Part shown: positions 42,631-51,381 of the stretch, piece by piece
Position numbering within the stretch: position 1 is the first letter of the stretch
Layout of the letters: each line of letters starts with the position of its first letter
The notes under the pieces: generated by a model
Seen by the model: only the letters and a program-made list of their open reading frames with translations
The model's database searches: none
What the model was told of the DNA's origin: nothing
Assembly (NCBI RefSeq): GCF_037204085.1
Contig: NZ_JBBCBW010000003.1
Location: 186,001 to 250,000 of the forward strand
Source of the DNA: Variovorax sp037204085
GTDB lineage: Bacteria; Pseudomonadota; Gammaproteobacteria; Burkholderiales; Burkholderiaceae_C
Direction of reading: 5' to 3'
Length of the DNA stretch: 64,000 nucleotides
Made by a program: the position numbers and the translations under genes

Positions 42631-43824
42631 ATGAACGTCATTCGATTCACCGACCTCTGCGCGCAGGGCAAGGCCGCCGGCCAGCGCGTCTTCATCCGTG
42701 CCGACCTCAACGTGCCGCAGGACGACGCAGGCAACATCACCGAAGACACGCGCATCCGCGCCTCGGTGCCCTGCATCAAGCTGGCGCTCGACGCCGGCGC
42801 CGCCGTCATGGTCACCTCGCACCTGGGCCGCCCGACCGAAGGCGAGTTCAAGCCCGAAGATTCGCTGGCCCCCGTCGCCAAGCGCCTGGGCGAGCTGCTG
42901 GGCCGCGAGGTTCCGGTGGTGGCCAACTGGGTCGACGGCGTCGACGTGAAGCCCGGCCAGGTCGTGCTGCTCGAGAACTGCCGCGTCAACAAGGGCGAGA
43001 AGAAGAACGACGAAGCGCTCGCCCGCAAGCTGGCCGCGCTCACCGACATCTACGTGAACGACGCCTTCGGCACCGCGCACCGCGCCGAAGCCACCACCTA
43101 CGGCATCGCGCAGTTCGCCAAGGTGGCTGCGGCCGGCCCGCTGCTGGCGGCCGAGCTCGATGCCATTTCCAAGGCGCTGGCGCTGCCCAAGCGGCCGCTG
43201 GTGGCCATCGTGGCCGGTTCCAAGGTGAGCACCAAGCTCACCATCCTCAAGAGCCTGTCGGCCAACGTCGACCAGCTGATCGTCGGCGGCGGCATCGCCA
43301 ACACCTTCATGCTTGCGGCCGGCCTCAAGATCGGCAAGTCGCTGGCCGAGCCCGACCTTGTCGACCAGGCCAAGGAAGTGATCGAATCCATGCGCGCACG
43401 CGGCGCCGACGTGCCGATTCCGGTGGACGTGGTCACCGCCAAGACCTTTGCGGCCGACGCGCCCGCCACCGTGAAAGACGCGAACGACGTGGCCGATGAC
43501 GACCTGATCCTGGACATCGGCCCCAAGACGGCGGCCCAGCTCGCGGCGCAACTGCGCGAAGCTGGCACCATCGTCTGGAACGGCCCCGTAGGCGTGTTCG
43601 AGTTCGACGCGTTCGCGGGCGGCACCAAGGCCATCGCGCAGGCCATCGCCGAAAGCAGCGCCTTCTCGATTGCCGGCGGCGGCGACACGCTCGCGGCCAT
43701 TGCCAAGTACGGCATCGAAAAGCAGGTCGGCTACATCTCGACCGGCGGCGGCGCCTTCCTCGAGGTGCTCGAGGGCAAGACCCTCCCGGCCTTCGAAATC
43801 CTTGCCAAGCGTGCCGCCGGCTGA
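42631..43824 (+). CDS. pgk: Phosphoglycerate kinase
   Basis: A 397-residue Pgk. The substrate signature RVFIRADLNVPQDDAGNITEDTRI is near the N-terminus, LLENCRVNKGEKKND and VNDAFGTAHRAEAT follow, and the C-terminal GGGDTLAAI nucleotide loop is present. It makes ATP and 3-phosphoglycerate in glycolysis. ATG 42631 is the conserved MNVIRF start. pyk lies 84 bases downstream on the same strand. Confidence 0.97.
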   Translation: MNVIRFTDLCAQGKAAGQRVFIRADLNVPQDDAGNITEDTRIRASVPCIKLALDAGAAVMVTSHLGRPTEGEFKPEDSLAPVAKRLGELLGREVPVVANWVDGVDVKPGQVVLLENCRVNKGEKKNDEALARKLAALTDIYVNDAFGTAHRAEATTYGIAQFAKVAAAGPLLAAELDAISKALALPKRPLVAIVAGSKVSTKLTILKSLSANVDQLIVGGGIANTFMLAAGLKIGKSLAEPDLVDQAKEVIESMRARGADVPIPVDVVTAKTFAADAPATVKDANDVADDDLILDIGPKTAAQLAAQLREAGTIVWNGPVGVFEFDAFAGGTKAIAQAIAESSAFSIAGGGDTLAAIAKYGIEKQVGYISTGGGAFLEVLEGKTLPAFEILAKRAAG

Positions 43825-43871
43825 TTTTTCGCGCCCGCGCCGCGGTGCCCGCTTCCTGTTGCCACACAAAG

Positions 43872-43891
43872 TGTATACAGTAGCGGATACA
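43872..43891. promoter_or_regulatory. Inverted repeat upstream of pyk
   Basis: TGTAT, ten bases, ATACA forms an exact short inverted repeat 18-37 bases before the pyk start. The spacing of one helical turn plus suits a dimeric regulator of the GntR or LacI type, and TATACA could also serve as a -10. The repeat is short, so chance cannot be excluded. Confidence 0.3.
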
Positions 43892-43908
43892 AAATGGAGA
43901 CTAGCTCA

Positions 43909-45357
43909 ATGATCACGGATCGCCTTCCCCGCCACGCCACCAAGATCGTCGCCACGCTCGGCCCGGCTTCCAATACGCCCGAGCTGCTGGAACAGATGAT
44001 CCTGAACAAGGTCAGCGTGGTGCGGCTCAATTTCAGCCACGGCACGGCGCAGGACCACATCGACCGCGCCGCCATGGTGCGCGAAGCCGCGCGCAAGATC
44101 GGCCGCGAAGTGGCGATCATGGCCGACCTGCAAGGCCCCAAGATCCGCGTCGGCAAGTTCGCGCAGGGCAAGGTCTGGCTCGAACCGGGCGCCAAGTTCG
44201 TGCTCGACGCCTCGCGCACCGAACCGGGCGACGCCGATGCCGTCGGCCTCGACTACAAGGACCTGCCGCGCGACGTGCGTCCCGGCGACAGGCTGCTGCT
44301 GAACGACGGCCTCATCGTGCTCACGGTCGACGCCGTGCGCGGCGAGGCGGTGCACACCACCGTCAAGCTGGGCGGCGAGCTCTCCAACAACAAGGGCATC
44401 AACAAGCAGGGCGGCGGCCTCACGGCGCCGGCGCTCACCGCCAAGGACATGGAAGACATCAAGACCGCGATGAGCTTCCAGGCCGACTACGTGGCGGTGA
44501 GCTTTCCAAAGAACGCCACCGACATGGAAATGGCGCGCCAGCTGTGCAACGTGGCGGCGGCCGAGTACGGGCACAAGCCCGGGCTCATCGCCAAGATCGA
44601 GCGCGCCGAGGCCATTCCCAAGCTGGAAGAAATCCTCCGCGCGAGCGACGGCATCATGGTGGCGCGCGGCGACCTGGCCGTTGAAGTCGGCAACGCCGCT
44701 GTGCCCGCGCTGCAGAAAAAAATGATCCGCATGGCGCGCGACATGGACAAGGTGGTCATCACCGCGACCCAGATGATGGAGTCGATGATCACCAACCCCG
44801 TGCCCACGCGCGCCGAAGTGAGCGACGTGGCCAACGCCGTGCTCGACGGCACCGACGCGGTGATGCTCTCTGCCGAAACTGCCTCGGGCCGCTACCCGCT
44901 CGAAACCGTGCAGGAGATGAGCCGCATCTGCGAAGCCGCCGAATCGGCCGAAGACAAGACGCTCGACGCCGACTTCAGCGGCAAGACCTACAGCCGCATC
45001 GACCAGTCCATTGCCATGGGCGCGCTGTTCACGGCGCACCACCTGGGCGCCAAGGCCATCGTGGCGCTCACCGAGTCGGGCTCCACGCCGCTGTGGATGA
45101 GCCGCCACCGCGCGCACATTCCGATGTACGCGCTGACCTCGCGCCTCGCCACGCAGCGCCGCATGGCGCTCTACCGCAACGTGCGCCCGCTGCTGATGGA
45201 CTCCGAAAGCGACCGCGACACCGCGCTCGAGCAGGCCGAAGCCCACCTGAAGAAGCGCGGCATCGTGCAGACCGGCGACGTTTACGCGATTACCTGCGGC
45301 GAGCCGATGGGCGCCCCGGGCGGCACCAATATGCTCAAGATCTGCCGGGCCAGCTGA
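43909..45357 (+). CDS. pyk: Pyruvate kinase
   Basis: A 482-residue pyruvate kinase. The motifs TKIVATLGPAS, VRLNFSHG (around 40), MADLQGPKIRVG, and the catalytic MVARGDLAVEVG region are all present, as is the GTDAVMLSAETASGRYP signature. It converts PEP and ADP to pyruvate and ATP. ATG 43909 is preferred over 43894 because GGAG sits nine bases before it. It converges with acdS, six bases apart. Confidence 0.96.
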   Translation: MITDRLPRHATKIVATLGPASNTPELLEQMILNKVSVVRLNFSHGTAQDHIDRAAMVREAARKIGREVAIMADLQGPKIRVGKFAQGKVWLEPGAKFVLDASRTEPGDADAVGLDYKDLPRDVRPGDRLLLNDGLIVLTVDAVRGEAVHTTVKLGGELSNNKGINKQGGGLTAPALTAKDMEDIKTAMSFQADYVAVSFPKNATDMEMARQLCNVAAAEYGHKPGLIAKIERAEAIPKLEEILRASDGIMVARGDLAVEVGNAAVPALQKKMIRMARDMDKVVITATQMMESMITNPVPTRAEVSDVANAVLDGTDAVMLSAETASGRYPLETVQEMSRICEAAESAEDKTLDADFSGKTYSRIDQSIAMGALFTAHHLGAKAIVALTESGSTPLWMSRHRAHIPMYALTSRLATQRRMALYRNVRPLLMDSESDRDTALEQAEAHLKKRGIVQTGDVYAITCGEPMGAPGGTNMLKICRAS

Positions 45358-45363
45358 GCCCGC

Positions 45364-46380
45364 TTAGCCGTTCCTGAACAGGAAGCTGTAAGCGTTCAGC
45401 GCAGGCACGCCGCCCAGGTGCGCGTACAGCACCTTCGAACCCGCCGGAAATTCGCCCAGCCGCACCTTCTCGATCATTCCGTGCATCGACTTGCCCTCGT
45501 ACACGGGGTCGGTCAGCATGCCTTCGAGCCGTGCGCAGAGGCGAATCGCTTCCAGCGTGCCTTCGTTGGGCAGGCCGTATTCGGGTCCGCCGAAGCGGCG
45601 GTCGAGCACCACGTCCTTGTCGGTGATGTCGCGGCCCAGCTCGACCAGTTCGGCCGTGCCCTTGGCAATGCGCACGATCTGCTCGAAGGTCTGCTGCGGC
45701 TTGGCCGAGGCGTCGATGCCGATCACGCGGTCGGCCCGGCCATCGGCCGCAAAGCCCACCACCATGCCGGCCTGCGTGCTGCCCGTGACCGAGCAGGTCA
45801 CGATGTAGTCGAACTTGAAGCCCAACTCGGCCTCCTGCTGCCGCACCTCCTCAGCGAACCCGACGAAGCCCAGGCCGCCGCGCGGATGCTCCGAGCAGCC
45901 GGCCGGAATCGGAAAGGGCTTGCCGCCGCCCTTGCGCACGTCGTTCATCGCCTCTTCCCAGCTCTTGCGGATGCCGATGTCGAAGCCCGCGGCGTCGAGC
46001 CGCACGTCGGCGCCCATGATGCGTGACATCTCGATGTTGCCGACCCGGTCGTACACCGCGTCGGAGTAGTTGACCCAGTTCTCCTGTACCAGCACGCACT
46101 TCAGGCCCAGGTGCGCGGCCACGGCCGCCACCTGCCGGGTCTGGTTCGATTGGATGCCGCCGATCGACACCAGCGTGTCGTAGCCGCCCTCGAGCGCCTC
46201 GGGAATCAGGTATTCGAGCTTGCGCGTCTTGTTGCCGCCGAAGGCCAGGCCGCTGTTGCAGTCCTCGCGCTTGGCATAGAGCTCGACCTCGCCGCCCAGA
46301 TGGGCGCTCAGGCGCTTGAGCGGGTGAATCGGCGTGGGGCCGAAGGTGAGTGCGTGGCGGGGAAATTTCTTCAGGTTCAT
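45364..46380 (-). CDS. acdS: 1-Aminocyclopropane-1-carboxylate deaminase
   Basis: A 338-residue PLP enzyme of exactly the length of Pseudomonas AcdS. The PLP lysine K51 (GGNK), S78, the catalytic Y294 and the discriminating E295 and L322 are all at the positions expected for true ACC deaminase rather than D-cysteine desulfhydrase. It cleaves the plant ethylene precursor ACC to ammonia and 2-oxobutyrate, letting plant-associated bacteria lower host ethylene and gain nitrogen. It is divergent from an Lrp-type regulator (AcdR) across a gap with a perfect inverted repeat. Confidence 0.95.
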   Translation of the reverse strand: MNLKKFPRHALTFGPTPIHPLKRLSAHLGGEVELYAKREDCNSGLAFGGNKTRKLEYLIPEALEGGYDTLVSIGGIQSNQTRQVAAVAAHLGLKCVLVQENWVNYSDAVYDRVGNIEMSRIMGADVRLDAAGFDIGIRKSWEEAMNDVRKGGGKPFPIPAGCSEHPRGGLGFVGFAEEVRQQEAELGFKFDYIVTCSVTGSTQAGMVVGFAADGRADRVIGIDASAKPQQTFEQIVRIAKGTAELVELGRDITDKDVVLDRRFGGPEYGLPNEGTLEAIRLCARLEGMLTDPVYEGKSMHGMIEKVRLGEFPAGSKVLYAHLGGVPALNAYSFLFRNG

Positions 46381-46449
46381 CGATGCTGCTCCAGCGGAAA
46401 TGGAAAGGAGGAATGACATCGATCGTAGAAAGAAGCTGCCGAAACGTGG

Positions 46450-46519
46450 TTGCAAACTTTGGTGGAAATACGAGCCAAAAAAAGACAAGATCGCCAGATC
46501 GATGGCTTAAAGTTTGCAA
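46450..46519. promoter_or_regulatory. Inverted-repeat pair in the acdS-acdR control region
   Basis: TTGCAAACTTT (46450-46460) and AAAGTTTGCAA (46509-46519) are perfect inverted 11-mers with centres 59 bases apart, in the 147-base divergent gap. Lrp-type octamers bind widely spaced sites and wrap DNA, so this pair is the likely AcdR target controlling both genes. The right copy lies 8 bases before the acdR start, next to its Shine-Dalgarno. The function is inferred. Confidence 0.6.
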
Positions 46520-46527
46520 AGGAAGAG

Positions 46528-47043
46528 ATGAGCACAACAAAGTTGCGTGTCACGCCGACGTCCGCACAGGCGGCCGAGTCTGCAGCGGAGCTGGACCGTA
46601 CCGATCGCGCCATCCTTCGCGCCCTGCAGCGCGACGCCTCGGTGTCGAACGTGGCGCTGGCCGCCAAGGTCAACCTCAGCGCGCCGGCTTGCCTGCGCCG
46701 CGTGGAGCGGCTCAAGGCCGCGGGGCTCATCAAGGGCATTGTGGCGCTGCTTGATGCCGACGCGCTCGAGCTCGGCATGCTGGTGATGATCGGCGTGGTG
46801 CTCGACCGCTCCACGCCCGACTCCTTTGCTGATTTCGAAAAAGCCGCGCAAAAGGTGTCCGGCTGCCTCGAATGCCACGTGGTCACGGGCGAGTTCGACT
46901 ACTTCATGCTCGTGCGCACGCGCGACAACGACAGCTTCAATCGCTTGCACGCGGAGCAGCTGCTGTATTTGCCGGGGGTGCGGCAGATCCGGACTTTCGT
47001 GGTGCTCAAGCAGGTGCTGTCGACCACGCAATTGCCGATCTAG
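46528..47043 (+). CDS. acdR: Lrp/AsnC-family regulator of ACC deaminase
   Basis: A 171-residue Lrp-family protein. The helix-turn-helix (LDRTDRAILRALQRDASVSNVALAAKVNLSAPACLRRVERL, about 17-58) is followed by a RAM domain with CHVVTGEFDYFMLVRTRD. ATG 46528 has AAAGGAAGAG upstream. Divergent Lrp genes next to acdS are known as acdR and activate acdS with ACC-dependent control. The position and family make this assignment strong. Confidence 0.88.
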   Translation: MSTTKLRVTPTSAQAAESAAELDRTDRAILRALQRDASVSNVALAAKVNLSAPACLRRVERLKAAGLIKGIVALLDADALELGMLVMIGVVLDRSTPDSFADFEKAAQKVSGCLECHVVTGEFDYFMLVRTRDNDSFNRLHAEQLLYLPGVRQIRTFVVLKQVLSTTQLPI

Positions 47044-47178
47044 AGGCGCCCGCCATTGCCGGGCTCATTCCCTTGGGGTACCTGTCAGTGCCGTCCCACA
47101 AGGGGGCTCGATAGAATTGCGGCAGTTTTCTCCTGTCTTTCCGCCTTCTTTTCCCCCTATTTCCGCGAGGTATTTCCC

Positions 47179-48243
47179 ATGGCACTCGTCTCGATGCGCG
47201 AACTGCTGGACCACGCAGCCGCCAACGGCTACGGCATTCCGGCTTTCAACGTCAACAACCTCGAACAGGTCCAGGCCGTGATGGAGGCCGCCAAGGAAAC
47301 CGGCGCGCCCGTCATCCTGCAAGCCAGCGCCGGTGCCCGCAAATATGCCGGCGAAGCCTTCATCAAGCACCTGATCCAGGCCGCGATCGAGCAATACCCG
47401 AACATTCCGCTGGTGATGCACCAGGACCATGGCCAGAACCCCGACGTCTGCAAGGGCGCCATCGACCTGGGCTTCAGCTCGGTGATGATGGACGGCTCGC
47501 TCGAGGCCGACGGCAAGACCATTGCCAGCTACGACTACAACGTGGACGTCACCAAGAAGGTGTCGGACATGGCCCACCGCCTGGGCGTGACCGTCGAAGG
47601 CGAACTCGGCTGCCTGGGCTCGCTCGAGACCATGAAGGGCGACAAGGAAGACGGTCACGGCACCGACGACACCATGACGCGCGAGCAGCTGCTCACCGAC
47701 CCCGAGCAGGCCGCCGACTTCGTCAAGCGCACCCAGATCGACGCACTGGCCATTGCCATCGGCACCAGCCACGGCGCCTACAAGTTCACGCGCGAGCCCA
47801 CCGGCGACATCCTGGCGATCGATCGCATCAAGGAAATCCACCGCCGCATTCCCAACACCCACCTGGTGATGCACGGCTCGTCGAGCGTGCCGCAGGAGCT
47901 GCTGGCCATCATTCGCCAGTACGGCGGCAATATGAAGGAAACCTACGGCGTGCCCGTGAAGGAAATCCAGGAAGCCATCAAGCACGGCGTGCGCAAGATC
48001 AACATCGACACCGACATCCGCCTGGCCATGACCGGCGCGGTGCGCAAGTTCCTGGCCGAGAACCCCGAGAAGTTCGACGCCCGCGAATGGCTCAAGCCCG
48101 CGCGCGAAGCCGCCAAGCAGATCTGCAAGCAGCGCTACATCGAGTTCGGCTGCGAAGGCCAGGGCGCCAAGATCAAGGGCGAGACGCTGCAAGTGGTTGC
48201 CGCCAAGTACGCCAAGGGCGAGCTCGCGCAAGAAGTGGTCTGA
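47179..48243 (+). CDS. fba: Class II fructose-bisphosphate aldolase
   Basis: A 354-residue class II aldolase (Calvin-cycle subtype). The metal motif HQDHGQNPD is at about residues 80-88, GELGCLGSLE follows, and VMHGSSSVPQE with HGVRKINIDTDIR gives the C-terminal metal and phosphate sites. It splits fructose-1,6-bisphosphate. A GCGAGG Shine-Dalgarno precedes ATG 47179. A UUCG-capped terminator follows 27 bases after its stop. Confidence 0.97.
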   Translation: MALVSMRELLDHAAANGYGIPAFNVNNLEQVQAVMEAAKETGAPVILQASAGARKYAGEAFIKHLIQAAIEQYPNIPLVMHQDHGQNPDVCKGAIDLGFSSVMMDGSLEADGKTIASYDYNVDVTKKVSDMAHRLGVTVEGELGCLGSLETMKGDKEDGHGTDDTMTREQLLTDPEQAADFVKRTQIDALAIAIGTSHGAYKFTREPTGDILAIDRIKEIHRRIPNTHLVMHGSSSVPQELLAIIRQYGGNMKETYGVPVKEIQEAIKHGVRKINIDTDIRLAMTGAVRKFLAENPEKFDAREWLKPAREAAKQICKQRYIEFGCEGQGAKIKGETLQVVAAKYAKGELAQEVV

Positions 48244-48270
48244 AGAAGAAACTTTTTCCGCGATTCGCAG

Positions 48271-48294
48271 GCCACCGTTCGCGGTGGCTTTTTT
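48271..48294 (+). terminator. Rho-independent terminator after fba
   Basis: GCCACCG (48271-48277), a TTCG tetraloop, CGGTGGC (48282-48288) and six T residues form a textbook intrinsic terminator 27 bases after the fba stop. It separates fba from purC. Confidence 0.92.
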
Positions 48295-48346
48295 CTGCGC
48301 GCACAATCCGTTTTTCCCGTCACCCGTTTCCGCACAGCATCGCCCC

Positions 48347-49252
48347 ATGACCACCGTCCACACCTCCTCCATCCAGAGCCTGCCCCTGCTTGCGCGCGGC
48401 AAGGTGCGCGACAACTACGCCGTCGGCGAAGACCGCATCCTGATGGTCGCGAGCGACCGGCTCAGCGCCTTCGACGTGATCATGGGCGAGCCGATTCCCG
48501 GCAAGGGCGAAATCCTCACGCAAATGGCGCTGTGGTGGTTCGACCGGCTCGGCCAGTTGTGTCCCAACCACCTGACGGGCGAAGCGCCCGAGAGCGTGGT
48601 CACCGCCGATGAGGTGCCGCAGGTCACCGGCCGCTCGATGCTGGTCAAGCGCCTGACGCCGATTCCGGTCGAAGCCGTGGTGCGCGGCTACCTGGCCGGC
48701 AGCGGCTGGAAGGAATACCAGGAAAGCCGCTCCGTATGCGGCGTGCCGCTGCCCGAAGGGCTCACCAACGCGAGCAAGCTGCCGCGCCCGATCTTCACGC
48801 CCGCCGCCAAGGCGGCCGCCGGCGAGCACGACGAGAACATCAGCTACGACCGCGTGGTCGAGATCGTCGGCCCCAAGCTGGCGCAGCAGATTCGCGAGAC
48901 CAGCCTGGAGATCTACGAAACCGCCGCGCAGATCGCTCTCACCAAGGGAATGATCATTGCCGACACCAAGTTCGAGTTTGGCCTGGACGAGGCCGGCACG
49001 CTGGTGCTGATGGACGAAGTGCTGACGCCCGACAGCTCGCGCTACTGGCCGGTCGAGGGCTACCAAGCCGCGCTGGCCGCTGGCGCAAACCCGCCGAGCT
49101 ACGACAAGCAGTTTGTGCGCGACTGGCTCGAAGCCACCAAGATCAATGGCAAGCCCTGGGACAAGACGCCGCCGGCGCCCCGCCTGCCGGCCGAGGTCAT
49201 CGAGAAGACCGCGGCCAAGTACCGCGAGGCACTGGAGCGCCTCACCGGCTGA
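48347..49252 (+). CDS. purC: SAICAR synthase
   Basis: A 301-residue phosphoribosylaminoimidazole-succinocarboxamide synthase. GKVRDNYAVG binds nucleotide, SDRLSAFDVIMGEPIPGKGEIL and EAVVRGYLAGSGWKEY are conserved, and LIADTKFEFG-like IIADTKFEFG plus MDEVLTPDSSRYW complete the active site. It catalyses step 8 of IMP synthesis. ATG 48347 gives the family length. purE-purK lie 1.5 kb downstream, separated by two minus-strand genes. Confidence 0.97.
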   Translation: MTTVHTSSIQSLPLLARGKVRDNYAVGEDRILMVASDRLSAFDVIMGEPIPGKGEILTQMALWWFDRLGQLCPNHLTGEAPESVVTADEVPQVTGRSMLVKRLTPIPVEAVVRGYLAGSGWKEYQESRSVCGVPLPEGLTNASKLPRPIFTPAAKAAAGEHDENISYDRVVEIVGPKLAQQIRETSLEIYETAAQIALTKGMIIADTKFEFGLDEAGTLVLMDEVLTPDSSRYWPVEGYQAALAAGANPPSYDKQFVRDWLEATKINGKPWDKTPPAPRLPAEVIEKTAAKYREALERLTG

Positions 49253-49280
49253 GGTCGCTGGGTAGCTGGCTCCAGCCGCC

Positions 49281-49733
49281 TCAGCGGCTCGCCGAGTTCA
49301 AGGTCGCCACCGTCCGCCCGCTCGCGTCGAGCAGCGCAAGCCGTCCCGGGCCGGCCAGCCGATAGGTGGCGGTGGTCTGCAGCGCCGAGATGAACTGCGC
49401 TTCGTTGGCGCCGCGCACCGGGTCCGTGCAGGCCATGCGGGTAGAGGCCAACTGGCCGATGCGCAGCGTGCTGCCGCTGCGCGTGAACGATCCCGACACA
49501 CGGTTGCAGCCGCCCGATCCGCTGACGCGGCCGCTGCTGCGGTCGAACTGGATTTGCGCGTCGCCGCCGGGCGCCACCGGCTCGTTGCCCAGCTGCGCGA
49601 GGCGCCACACCGGCCCCTCGATCGGCTCGTCCAGGCTGATGCCGCTACCGCAACCGGACAGCGCGGCCCCGAGGATGACGGTCGCAAAAACGGGAAGCGC
49701 AAGGCGGGCGCGGTGGCGGGCGAGGAAACGCAT
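49281..49733 (-). CDS. META-domain lipoprotein
   Basis: A 150-residue lipoprotein with lipobox ALSGC (Cys about 28) followed by a META/HslJ domain: WRLAQLGNEPVAPGG..QIQFD..SGRVSGSGGCNRVSGSFT and a closing ATYRLAGPGRLALLDASGRTVATL. HslJ-like proteins are outer-membrane stress factors of unclear action. A Shine-Dalgarno GAAGGAAAA precedes ATG 49733. It is convergent with purC and lies behind the terminator of the thioredoxin gene. Confidence 0.85.
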   Translation of the reverse strand: MRFLARHRARLALPVFATVILGAALSGCGSGISLDEPIEGPVWRLAQLGNEPVAPGGDAQIQFDRSSGRVSGSGGCNRVSGSFTRSGSTLRIGQLASTRMACTDPVRGANEAQFISALQTTATYRLAGPGRLALLDASGRTVATLNSASR

Positions 49734-49812
49734 GGCCGGATTTTCCTTCTCAATTGCAACAAGTTGAATCGCCGCCAATCGTATTCGACGGCGCCCGGGC
49801 CCGCCGCACAAT

Positions 49813-49838
49813 AAAAAAGCGACCCGAAGGTCGCTTTT
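49813..49838 (-). terminator. Terminator after the thioredoxin-TPR gene
   Basis: AAAAGCGACC, CGAA, GGTCGCTTTT is a perfect 10-base-pair stem with a TTCG loop on the minus strand, followed there by a run of six U residues. It ends the minus-strand transcript 35 bases after that gene's stop. The plus-strand reading also ends in four T residues, so it may act in both directions. Confidence 0.9.
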
Positions 49839-49872
49839 CATGCAGTTGCGCACTTCCATGCGCAACCGGCGG

Positions 49873-50793
49873 TCAGCTCAACACCACGCTACTGAGCCGG
49901 CGGCGGTAGGTGGCTACCACCGGATCGTCCGGCGGAATCTGCCCGTCGGCCACCTTTACCTTCGGCGGCTCGATCAGGTCGAGGATCGCGATGTAGGTCT
50001 TGCGCGCGAGTTCTTCGTTCCAGCTCTTGTCGCGCATCAAAATCTCGAGCAGTTCGTCCATCGCGTCGGTCCAGCGCTGCTCGGCCATCAGCAGGCGGGC
50101 GCGGCCGAAACGGGCGTCGAAGTCGCGCTTGCCGGCGGCAATCTTGCCGTCGAAATCGGCCAATGAAGGCGCGGCTCCGGAGGCCGGCGCCGCAAAATCG
50201 ATGGCGTCCATCCAGCGCTGGAGCGAATCGAAGCGGCGCACCAGCGTGGTCTTGGCGATGACCGGGGCAAAAGCCACCTTGGCGTCGTCGATGCGGCCCT
50301 GCTGCAGCAGCAGCTTGATGTAGTCGAAGCGCGCATCGTCGTTGGCGGGGTCGGTGGCCACCGCATGCTGCAGCCGCTCGAGGGCGCCTTCGGTGTCGCC
50401 CTCGGCCAGCGCTTCCTGGGCTGCGGCTTCCTCGGAGGCGGCCTCGACCTCTTCGGCGCCGGGCACGTGCTTGTCCAGGAATTCGCGGATCTTGTCGGCC
50501 GGAATGGCGCCGACGAAGCCGTCGACTGGCTGGCCGTCCTTGAACATCACGCAGAACGGAATGCTGCGCACGCCGAACATTTCGGACAGCTGCGACGAAA
50601 TCTGCGGCACCTTGTCGGCGTCGAGCTTGGCCAGCGTGAAGCGACCGGCGTACTCGGTTTCGAGCTTTTCGAGCACCGGGCCAAGCTGTTTGCACGGGCC
50701 GCACCATTCGGCCCAGATGTCCAGCAGCACCGGCGTGGCGACCGAGCCTTCGATCAGTTCGGCCTGAAAATTTTCGAGAGTGATGTCGATCAT
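49873..50793 (-). CDS. Thioredoxin-fold protein with TPR-like tail (CnoX/YbbN family)
   Basis: A 306-residue protein. Residues 1-110 are a thioredoxin domain with the active site WAEWCGPCK (C31, C34), and about 120-300 are helical repeats of the TPR type (two segments EALAEGDTEGALERLQ and ARLLMAEQRWTDAMDELL). E. coli CnoX has an SxxC motif and protects clients by mixed disulfides; here CGPC suggests genuine redox activity. It is divergent from purE over 36 bases. Confidence 0.9.
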   Translation of the reverse strand: MIDITLENFQAELIEGSVATPVLLDIWAEWCGPCKQLGPVLEKLETEYAGRFTLAKLDADKVPQISSQLSEMFGVRSIPFCVMFKDGQPVDGFVGAIPADKIREFLDKHVPGAEEVEAASEEAAAQEALAEGDTEGALERLQHAVATDPANDDARFDYIKLLLQQGRIDDAKVAFAPVIAKTTLVRRFDSLQRWMDAIDFAAPASGAAPSLADFDGKIAAGKRDFDARFGRARLLMAEQRWTDAMDELLEILMRDKSWNEELARKTYIAILDLIEPPKVKVADGQIPPDDPVVATYRRRLSSVVLS

Positions 50794-50829
50794 CGGAACC
50801 AGCTGGGGGTGAAACGTAAAATTGAAACC

Positions 50830-51381
50830 ATGAACGAAACCATTCAGGTCGGTGTAGTGATGGGCTCGAGCTCCGATTGGGAGACGATGCGCAACGCGGT
50901 CGAGATTCTCCAGCAATTCGGAATCAAGCACGAAGCGAAGGTGGTCTCGGCCCACCGGATGCCCGATGCGCTCTTCGCGTATGCCGAAAGCGCCGCCGGG
51001 CGCGGGCTCACCGCCATCATCGCGGGCGCGGGCGGCGCGGCCCACTTGCCGGGCATGCTGGCCTCCAAGACCACCGTGCCGGTGCTGGGCGTGCCGGTGG
51101 CCAGCCGCCACCTGCAGGGGGTCGATTCGCTCTACAGCATCGTGCAGATGCCCAAGGGCGTTCCGGTGGCAACCTTTGCCATCGGCAATGCGGGAGCGGC
51201 CAACGCCGCGCTGTTCGCCGTGGCGATGCTGGCGGTGAACGACCCGGCGCTGCGCGCCCGGCTCGACGCCTTCCGCACCGCGCAAACCGCTGCGGCCGAG
51301 GCCATGACGCTGCCGCCGCCTCCCGCGACGGAGGCGGGCGCGGTCTCGCCTTTTTCGCCGCAAGGCGGGGGTGCACTGTGA
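50830..51381 (+). CDS. purE: N5-CAIR mutase (purE)
   Basis: A 183-residue class I PurE. MGSSSDWETM (about 11-20), VSAHRMPD and GAGGAAHLPGMLAS with VASRHLQGVDSLYSIVQMPKGVPVATFAIG cover the whole active site. It moves CO2 from N5-CAIR to CAIR. The C-terminus has a Pro/Ala-rich extension of about 20 residues. The stop overlaps the purK GTG start as GTGA. Confidence 0.96.
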   Translation: MNETIQVGVVMGSSSDWETMRNAVEILQQFGIKHEAKVVSAHRMPDALFAYAESAAGRGLTAIIAGAGGAAHLPGMLASKTTVPVLGVPVASRHLQGVDSLYSIVQMPKGVPVATFAIGNAGAANAALFAVAMLAVNDPALRARLDAFRTAQTAAAEAMTLPPPPATEAGAVSPFSPQGGGAL

